Assembly (NCBI GenBank): GCA_023396465.1
Contig: JAEWWF010000286.1
Location: 1-12,638 of the forward strand
DNA length: 12,638 nt
Direction: 5' to 3'
Source of the DNA: Pseudomonadota bacterium
GTDB taxonomy: Bacteria > Pseudomonadota > Alphaproteobacteria > Rhodospirillales > Rhodospirillaceae
Below the pieces are notes generated by a model that searched no databases, was not told where the DNA came from, and was given only the letters and a program-made list of their open reading frames with translations. Below, one piece after another: positions 6,055 to 12,638 of this stretch (position 1 is its first letter; every line of letters starts with the position of its first letter). Position numbers and translations under genes: made by a program.

Positions 6055-7017
6055 ATGAGCCACCCTCCGACGACCGTCTCTCCCGCCGCCCGCGCCGGCT
6101 TCGTGGCTGCCGTCAGCGCCTATGGCGTGTGGGGTGTGTCGCCGCTGTTCTTCAAGCTGCTGGCGGCGGTGGCGCCGCTGGAAGTGGTGGCCCACCGGGT
6201 GCTGTGGGCCGCCCTGGTGCTGGCCGGCGTGCTGGCGGTGCGCGGCGGCTGGCGCGAGGTGCTGGCGATCCTGTCGAGCCGCCGCAAGCTGGTGGTCTTC
6301 GTCGCCTCCGCCACCGTCATCACCATCAACTGGGTCACCTTCGTCCACGCCGTCAGCACCGGCCACGCGCTGGAAGCGAGCCTCGGCTACTACATCTTCC
6401 CGCTGGTCACGGTGCTGATGGGCGCGGTGTTCCTGAAGGAGAGGTTCAGCCGTCGGCAGGCCGGGGCGCTCGGGCTGGTGGTGGCGGGGGTGGTGGCGCT
6501 GGTGATCGGCCTCGGCACCCTGCCGTGGGTGGCGCTGACCCTGGCGGTGTCCTTCGGGCTTTACGGCCTGCTGCGCAAGACGGCGCCGGCCGAGAGCCTG
6601 GTCGGCCTGTTCGTCGAAACCCTGGTGCTGCTGCCGCTGGTGCTGCTCTACCTCGGCAGTGCCGAGGCGGTGGGGCAGGGGGCCTTCCTGCATCCGCCCG
6701 ACGGCGGCTGGACGGTGCCGCTTCTGCTGCTGGCGGCCGGGCCGCTGACGGCGGTGCCGCTGTTCCTGTTCGGCTTCGCGGCGCGGCGGTTGCGGCTCGC
6801 CACCCTCGGGCTGATGCAGTACATGAACCCGACCATGCAGTTCCTGCTGGCGACGCTGGTGTTCAACGAGACGTTCACCACCGCCCACGCCGTCGCCTTC
6901 GCCTTCATCTGGTGCGGCATCGCCGTCTACACCATCGACCCGCGCCGCCTTTTCAGTCGCCGTTCGCCGCCCGGACAAGACCCCACGGCCGAAGGCGTTG
7001 ACAGAAACGCGCCATAG
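6055..7017 (+). CDS. rarD: EamA-family transporter RarD
   Basis: This 320-residue protein is an inner-membrane drug/metabolite transporter of the RarD subfamily, with about ten helices from two EamA repeats. Recognisable subfamily stretches are YGVWGVSPLFFKLL (23-36), INWVTFVHAVSTGHALEASL (91-110), GYYIFPLVTVLMGAVFLKER (111-130) and LGLMQYMNPTMQFLLATLVF (251-270). The substrate is unknown in the family; the name comes from chloramphenicol sensitivity of E. coli mutants. I chose ATG 6055 because AGGG at 6043-6046 is well placed for it, whereas an in-frame GTG at 6046 would overlap that site. The gene is 43 bp behind the Gate-domain gene, probably in one transcript. The end is soluble and carries the promoter of the following grxD. 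Confidence 0.93.
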   Translation: MSHPPTTVSPAARAGFVAAVSAYGVWGVSPLFFKLLAAVAPLEVVAHRVLWAALVLAGVLAVRGGWREVLAILSSRRKLVVFVASATVITINWVTFVHAVSTGHALEASLGYYIFPLVTVLMGAVFLKERFSRRQAGALGLVVAGVVALVIGLGTLPWVALTLAVSFGLYGLLRKTAPAESLVGLFVETLVLLPLVLLYLGSAEAVGQGAFLHPPDGGWTVPLLLLAAGPLTAVPLFLFGFAARRLRLATLGLMQYMNPTMQFLLATLVFNETFTTAHAVAFAFIWCGIAVYTIDPRRLFSRRSPPGQDPTAEGVDRNAP

Positions 7018-7026
7018 GCCAATATC
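6998..7026 (+). promoter_or_regulatory. Promoter of grxD
   Basis: A perfect TTGACA at 6998-7003 sits in the last codons of rarD. A 17-bp spacer leads to AATATC at 7021-7026, a poorer -10 with three of six matches. Start of transcription near 7033 would leave about 100 bases of leader before grxD. The perfect -35 and correct spacing support it. Confidence 0.5.
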
Positions 7027-7131
7027 CCTGCTGCCGTGCAGCGCGTCGGCGGTGGTTCGTGAGCCACCATCCCCCAGCCGTCACGCCGGCCCGTCCCCTC
7101 CGACGACGACGCCACAGGAGTTCATACGAGA

Positions 7132-7464
7132 ATGACCACTTCGGCTCACCAGCAGATTCAGTCCGACATCGACAGCAACGATGTGGTGCTGTTCATGAAG
7201 GGCACCGCCCAGTTCCCGCAGTGCGGCTTTTCCGCCGCCGTGGTGCAGGTGCTCAACCACTTCGGCGTCACGTTCAAGGACGTGAACGTGCTCGCCAGCG
7301 ACGAGATGCGCCAGGGAATCAAGGAATTCTCCAGCTGGCCGACCATCCCCCAGCTCTACGTCAAGGGCGAGTTCATCGGCGGCTGCGACATCGTGCGCGA
7401 GATGGCTTCCACCGGCGAACTTCAGCATCTGCTGAAGGACAAGGGCGTGCAGACCGCCGCCTGA
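7132..7464 (+). CDS. grxD: Monothiol glutaredoxin, Grx4/GrxD family
   Basis: This 110-residue cytoplasmic protein is a CGFS-type monothiol glutaredoxin that binds a [2Fe-2S] cluster with glutathione as a dimer, or as a heterodimer with BolA, and passes clusters to target proteins. The active site is CGFS at residues 31-34, preceded by the conserved Lys23 and followed by the cis-Pro motif WPTIPQLY at 69-76 and the glutathione-contact GGCD at 83-86. Length is full for the single-domain family. AGGAG at 7116-7120 supports ATG 7132. The gene has its own promoter and terminator. In many alphaproteobacteria it directly follows bolA behind the pur genes; here bolA is at 8959-9198 on the other strand, with two genes between. 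Identification is secure. Confidence 0.97.
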   Translation: MTTSAHQQIQSDIDSNDVVLFMKGTAQFPQCGFSAAVVQVLNHFGVTFKDVNVLASDEMRQGIKEFSSWPTIPQLYVKGEFIGGCDIVREMASTGELQHLLKDKGVQTAA

Positions 7465-7489
7465 CGGCGCGCCGGGTCCGCTCTGATGG

Positions 7490-7522
7490 AAAAGGCCGGC
7501 GCCTCGCGGTGCCGGCCTTTTT
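7490..7522. terminator. Intrinsic terminator between grxD and the convergent ABM-fold gene
   Basis: A 14-bp stem with one G-U pair (7490-7503 with 7508-7521) and loop TCGC ends in TTTTT at 7518-7522 on the plus strand. On the minus strand it ends in TTTT. It lies 25 bp after grxD and 13 bp after the end of the minus-strand gene at 7535, so it can serve both. Confidence 0.88.
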
Positions 7523-7534
7523 GCGGCCTGTCGT

Positions 7535-7858
7535 TCAGGGGCGTTGCCAGCTGTAGGCCCGTTCCACCCGCGCCACCCGCGTGGTGCAGGCGGCATACCA
7601 GCGGGCACGGCCCTGGTCGCGGGTGGCGGCGTGTTCCGCGTGCTGCTTCCAGGCGCGGATGGCCTCCTCGCTCTCCCAGTAGCTGACGGTGATGCCGAAG
7701 CCGTCGGCACTGCGCGCCGACTCGACCCCCAGGAAGCCCGGCTGCTGCCGCGCCAGCGCCACCATGTGCTCGGCGGCCTCGGCATAGCCGTCGCCGTCGG
7801 CGGCATCGCGGACAGAGGTGAAGATGACGGCGTAACAGCCGGCGCTGCACGAATCCAT
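7535..7858 (-). CDS. Antibiotic-biosynthesis-monooxygenase (ABM) domain protein
   Basis: The 107-residue product looks like a stand-alone ABM domain, a dimeric ferredoxin-like alpha/beta-barrel fold found in small heme-degrading and quinone-oxidising monooxygenases and in many uncharacterised proteins. Typical features are the first strand CYAVIFTSV (8-16), a helix with HMVALARQQPGFLGVESAR (31-49), the strand GITVSYWESEEAIRAWKQH (55-73) and the closing WYAACTTRVARVE (87-99). These resemble the YqjZ-like class, for which no reaction is established. ATG 7858 has a GGAAGGAA ribosome-binding site about ten bases before it. Residues 4 and 8 are cysteines in the short N-terminal lead, possibly a redox or metal site, though chance is likely. 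It is divergent from the aldo/keto reductase gene; the 180 bp between shows no clear promoter. Enzymatic activity is not certain. Confidence 0.85.
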   Translation of the reverse strand: MDSCSAGCYAVIFTSVRDAADGDGYAEAAEHMVALARQQPGFLGVESARSADGFGITVSYWESEEAIRAWKQHAEHAATRDQGRARWYAACTTRVARVERAYSWQRP

Positions 7859-8038
7859 GGCGGTGGTTTCCTTCCCCAGTGATGCCCGCCGCCGACGCTA
7901 CGCCCGCCTTCGTCCGTTCGCCAGGGCCACTGGTGCCGGCGGCAACGGGATCGCCGGGCCGGGCGTTGGCGTGACCGGGGCGCGCCGCCGTGCGCCGACC
8001 GATCCTCCGTTACTCCTTCAGAGACAGGACAGACCTTC

Positions 8039-8869
8039 ATGTGGACCGTCACCGCCCGGGACGCGCAGATTCCCGCCCTCGGCTTCGGCACCTTCACCCT
8101 TGTGCCCGATGATTGCCGCCGCATGGTGCGGGCGGCGCTCGACATGGGCTATCGCCACATCGACACTGCCCAGATTTATGAGAACGAGGCGGCGGTCGGC
8201 GACGCCATCGTCGGGGCCGGCGTACCGCGCAACGACCTGTGGCTGACCACCAAGGTGTGGGTGACGGCCTTCCGCGATGGCGATCTGCAACGGTCGGTGG
8301 ACGAGAGCCTGCGGCGGCTGCGGGTCGATCATGTCGATCTTCTGCTGCTGCACTGGCCGAACCCGGAGGTCGATCTGGCCGAGAGCCTGGGTGCCATCGC
8401 GGCGGTGAAACGGGCCGGCAAGGCCCGCCACATCGGCATCTCCAACTTCACCGTGGCGCTGACCGAGCAGGCGGTGGCGCTGTCGCCGGAGCCGCTGGTG
8501 ACCAATCAGGTGGAGTACCATCCCTACCTGAACCAGGATCCGGTTCTGGCGGCGGCGCGCGGCCATGGCATGGCGATCACCGCATACAGTCCCATCGCCC
8601 AGGGCGCCATCATGGGCGACCCGGTGCTGAAGGACATTGGCGCCGCCCATGGCGGCCGCAGCGAGGTGCAGGTAGCGCTGCGCTGGCTGATCCAGCAGGA
8701 CGGCGTCTGCGCCATTCCCCGCACCCGTAGCGAGGACCACGCCCGCCGCAACCTCGACATCTTCGACTTCGAGCTGTCGGCCGATGAGATGGCCGCCATC
8801 AAGGCCCTGCAACGGGCCAACGGACGCCAGATCTCCCCCGAGGGGCTGGCGCCGGAGTGGGATACCTGA
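8039..8869 (+). CDS. dkgB: Aldo/keto reductase, DkgB-type (2,5-diketo-D-gluconate reductase B)
   Basis: This 276-residue cytoplasmic enzyme reduces carbonyls with NADPH in a TIM-barrel fold. E. coli DkgB reduces 2,5-diketo-D-gluconate and, physiologically, methylglyoxal and related aldehydes. The catalytic tetrad is visible as Asp42, Tyr47, Lys72 and His105 (HIDTAQIYENEAAVG, LTTKVW, LLLHWPNP). ISNFT at 135-139 and the NADPH-loop stretch IPRTRSEDHARRNL near 228-241 are typical. The C-terminus SPEGLAPEW is the same as I recall for E. coli DkgB, which is why I give the symbol. ATG 8039 follows AGGA about ten bases upstream. It is a single-gene unit between the divergent ABM-fold gene and the convergent purine operon; aldehyde detoxification is inference from the family. 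Confidence 0.88.
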   Translation: MWTVTARDAQIPALGFGTFTLVPDDCRRMVRAALDMGYRHIDTAQIYENEAAVGDAIVGAGVPRNDLWLTTKVWVTAFRDGDLQRSVDESLRRLRVDHVDLLLLHWPNPEVDLAESLGAIAAVKRAGKARHIGISNFTVALTEQAVALSPEPLVTNQVEYHPYLNQDPVLAAARGHGMAITAYSPIAQGAIMGDPVLKDIGAAHGGRSEVQVALRWLIQQDGVCAIPRTRSEDHARRNLDIFDFELSADEMAAIKALQRANGRQISPEGLAPEWDT

Positions 8870-8894
8870 CGCGACATTCCGACCGGTGTGACGC

Positions 8895-8936
8895 AAAAAG
8901 CGACGGCCGGACCGGGGGATGCCCTGGTCCGGCCGT
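8895..8936 (-). terminator. Intrinsic terminator of the pur-bolA operon
   Basis: Arms 8903-8913 and 8926-8936 form a perfect 11-bp stem (ACGGCCGGACC and complement) around a 12-base loop that can pair further (GGG/CCC). On the minus strand it is followed by CGCTTTTTG, the T run lying at 8895-8899. It is 22 bp after the bolA stop, so it closes the minus-strand operon; on the plus strand the stem lacks a T run. Confidence 0.87.
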
Positions 8937-8958
8937 GCATCGTCGTCGGAGGGTAGCG

Positions 8959-9198
8959 TCAGCCCGCCGCCGGCACCTGGGTCTGAAGGGCCAGGGCATG
9001 CAGGTCGCCGCCCATCTTGCCCTTGAGGGCGCCGTAAACCATCTGGTGCTGCTGCACGCGGCTCTTGCCCTCGAAGGCGGACGAAATGACCAGCGCGGCG
9101 TAGTGGTCGCCGTCGCCGCGCAGGTCTTCGATGGTCACCTCGGCGTCAGGGAAGGCGTCCTTGATCAGCCGTTCGATCTCGCTGGCTTCCATCGCCAT
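8959..9198 (-). CDS. bolA: BolA family Fe-S partner protein
   Basis: This 79-residue protein belongs to the BolA family, whose members bind monothiol glutaredoxins in [2Fe-2S]-bridged heterodimers, take part in Fe-S trafficking, and in some cases act as transcription factors. The fold is evident from ASEIERLIKDAFPDAEVTIED at the N-terminus, the loop GDGDHYAALVIS, the helix SRVQQHQMVYGALKGKMGGD and the final strand LHALALQT with the conserved C-terminal His used as cluster ligand. GGAGGA at 9206-9211 is seven bases from ATG 9198 and thirteen from a second Met codon at 9192, so the first is preferred. It is the last gene of the purine operon, 85 bp after purL. Its usual neighbour grxD has been separated. 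Assignment is secure; the subfamily (IbaG/BolA2-like) is less so. Confidence 0.94.
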   Translation of the reverse strand: MAMEASEIERLIKDAFPDAEVTIEDLRGDGDHYAALVISSAFEGKSRVQQHQMVYGALKGKMGGDLHALALQTQVPAAG

Positions 9199-9283
9199 GT
9201 GCAGGTCCTCCGTCAGCGTGCGGGGGCCCGGGGCGGGCCCGCCTGTCCTTCCGTTCGATCCGTCCGACCGGGCGCCGCCCCTG

Positions 9284-11505
<2,222 letters not shown>

Positions 11506-11509
<4 letters not shown>

Positions 11510-12195
11510 GACAGGGCCTCCAGCAGGGACTTGAACATGGGCACGCCGTCGGTGCCGCCGAGGTGGGCGTCGATCAGCCGCTCCGGGTGCGGCATCAGGC
11601 CGAGCACCGTGCGGCGGTCGTTGAACACGCCGGCGATGTTGTTGCGGCTGCCGTTGATGTTGGACGCTTCATCGACGCGGCCGTCGGGGTGGGCGTAGCG
11701 GAAGGCCACTTGGCCCTCGCCCTCGATGCGGGCCAGCGTCTGCTCGTCGGCGAAGAAGTTGCCGTCGTGGTGGGCGACCGGGTAGCGCACCACTTGGCCG
11801 CGCTGGTAGCCGCGGGTGAAGTCGCTGTCGGTGGACTCCACGGTCAGGTGGACGTCGCGGCAGATGAACTTCAGGTCGCGGTTGCGCATCAGGGCGCCCG
11901 GCAGCAGGCCGGCTTCGGTCAGGATCTGGAAGCCGTTGCAGATGCCGAGCACGCGCACGCCGGCCTCGGCGCGGGCCTTGACCTCGCGCATGACCGGCGA
12001 GTGCGCGGCCATGGCGCCGGACCGCAGGTAATCCCCATAGGAGAACCCGCCCGGAACGATGATGAGGTCGAGGTCCGGCACGGCGGTCTCGCGGTGCCAC
12101 AGCATGAGGGGCTTCACGCCCATGACCCGCTCCACCGCCACCGCCACGTCGCGGTCGCAGTTGGAGCCGGGGAATACGATGACGGCGGCTTTCAT
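11506..12195 (-). CDS. purQ: Phosphoribosylformylglycinamidine synthase subunit PurQ (glutaminase)
   Basis: PurQ is the class I glutamine amidotransferase that hydrolyses glutamine and delivers ammonia to PurL. The 229-residue product is full length with the complete triad: Cys86 in LGICNGFQ, His203 and Glu205 in MPHPER. The N-terminal FPGSNCDRD and the glycine motif PGGFSYGDYLRSG (48-60) are standard. ATG 12195 gives the canonical N-terminus MKAAVIVFPGSN, but the ribosome-binding site before it is weak (GAAGG about 13 bases away). It is separated from purS by 87 bp with a GC-rich inverted repeat and overlaps purL by four bases. Confidence 0.98.
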
Positions 12196-12236
12196 GGCGT
12201 CACATCGGCCTTCGGCTGGTGGGGGAGGGGGAGGCT

Positions 12237-12281
12237 GGCCGGCGCCGCCGCCGGGGTGCGGGCGGCGCGGCGGCGGTGGCC
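12237..12281. repeat. GC-rich imperfect inverted repeat between purS and purQ
   Basis: Arms around 12237-12252 (GGCC, then GCC triplets) and 12269-12281 (GGCGGCGGTGGCC) can fold back imperfectly. It follows the purS stop directly on the minus strand. No T run follows, so it is not a terminator; it may modulate RNA stability between the two cistrons or simply reflect biased composition. Confidence 0.35.
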
Positions 12282-12282
12282 G

Positions 12283-12525
12283 TCAGCCCTCCAGATCGAC
12301 CGTGAAGTTCTCGATCACCGTGTTGGCGAGAAGCTCGCGGCACATGCGCTCGACGGCCTCGCGGGCCTTGGCCGGATCGGTCTCGGCCAGATCGAGTTCG
12401 ATGTACTTGCCCTGGCGCACCTCCTGCACGCCATCGAAGCCCAGCGACTGGAGCGCGTGGCTGACGGCCTTGCCCTGCGGGTCGAGCACACCGGGCTTGA
12501 GGGTAACGTGTACCTTGGCTTTCAC
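12283..12525 (-). CDS. purS: Phosphoribosylformylglycinamidine synthase subunit PurS
   Basis: PurS is the small structural subunit that, as a dimer, joins PurL to PurQ and helps channel ammonia. The 80-residue product has the family pattern: MKAKVHVTLKPGVLDPQGKA at the start, the central LGFDGVQEVRQGKYIEL, and the C-terminal ANTVIENFTVDLEG. The start codon is GTG at 12525, with AAGGA nine bases before it. Bacteria with separate PurS, PurQ and small PurL, as here, contrast with the single large enzyme of gammaproteobacteria. It is the first complete gene of the operon portion visible, 88 bp after the probable purC end. Confidence 0.97.
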   Translation of the reverse strand: MKAKVHVTLKPGVLDPQGKAVSHALQSLGFDGVQEVRQGKYIELDLAETDPAKAREAVERMCRELLANTVIENFTVDLEG

Positions 12526-12573
12526 GGCCTGACGTCCTTATGAAAGGGAGTGAAACAAAGGGGGCAGGAGGGC

Positions 12574-12607
12574 GAAGGGCCGGCGCGATCTTGCCGGCCG
12601 GCCCTTC
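12574..12607. other. Hairpin between the probable purC end and purS
   Basis: GAAGGGCCGGC at 12574-12584 and its exact complement at 12597-12607 form an 11-bp stem with a 12-base loop, starting seven bases after the upstream stop codon on the minus strand. No T run follows within ten bases in either direction, so it is not a standard terminator; an mRNA-processing or stability element is possible. Confidence 0.5.
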
Positions 12608-12613
12608 GGTGCC

Positions 12614-12638
12614 TCACTGCATGGTCTCGGGACCAGCC
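12614..12638 (-). CDS. purC: C-terminal end of the gene before purS, probably PurC
   Basis: Only seven residues and a TGA (12614-12616) are inside the window: the frame reads AGPETMQ. In alphaproteobacteria purC (SAICAR synthase) is commonly directly before purS, and alphaproteobacterial PurC proteins often end in a short Gly-Pro-containing tail, which fits. The call depends on gene order more than on sequence; any other gene ending here would look similar. Confidence 0.4.

Noticed and set aside
4469..6058. Plus-strand open frame of 529 codons
   Set aside because: His/Arg/Gly/Ala-rich translation in the frame beside the Gate-domain gene; no domain and no plausible start.
5887..6978. Minus-strand open frame of 363 codons opposite rarD
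   Set aside because: Repetitive His/Gln/Arg/Gly composition typical of antisense frames; rarD is clearly the gene here.
7859..8038. Shared divergent promoter region of the ABM-fold gene and dkgB
   Set aside because: I looked on both strands and found no acceptable -35/-10 pair or operator; only the two ribosome-binding sites are visible.

Overview
The window looks like ordinary chromosomal DNA of a high-GC alphaproteobacterium, most likely a Rhodospirillales-type organism. Three things point there: the cysteine-free 30S protein S4 has the alphaproteobacterial sequence style, the purine genes run purS-purQ-purL followed by bolA, and the window opens with the end of a [NiFe]-hydrogenase maturation gene (hypE). 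Genus-level assignment is inference. GC content and GC-rich third codon positions look even throughout. I see no insertion sequence, integrase, tRNA, rRNA or CRISPR array.

Left part (1-3070, plus strand): the HypE C-terminus, a 170-bp gap with a candidate promoter, a partial Pho-box-like motif and a strong leader hairpin, then a PiT-family phosphate permease followed 29 bp later by a periplasmic PstS-like phosphate-binding protein. This pair looks like a small phosphate-uptake operon without pstCAB.

Middle part (3071-7529): rpsD with its own sigma70-type promoter and a textbook terminator; a small uncharacterised protein gene whose end overlaps, tail to tail, an Lrp/AsnC regulator; divergently from the regulator, a two-gene unit coding for a nucleoside-recognition (Gate) domain membrane protein and a RarD-type EamA transporter; then grxD, a monothiol CGFS glutaredoxin, with its own promoter and terminator.

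Right part (7530-12638): a small antibiotic-biosynthesis-monooxygenase-fold protein (minus strand), a DkgB-type aldo/keto reductase (plus strand), then the minus-strand purine operon (purC end)-purS-purQ-purL-bolA, closed by an intrinsic terminator at 8895-8936. PurS, PurQ and PurL form the three-part formylglycinamidine ribonucleotide synthase. BolA and the CGFS glutaredoxin are known Fe-S partners, usually adjacent and co-directional in this class; here they are about 1.5 kb apart on opposite strands with two unrelated genes between.

I did not find a convincing undescribed multi-gene system. The points most worth a second look are the pit-pstS pairing with its possible PhoB control, the split bolA/grxD pair, and two GCAAT repeats exactly 21 bp apart in the lrp divergent region.
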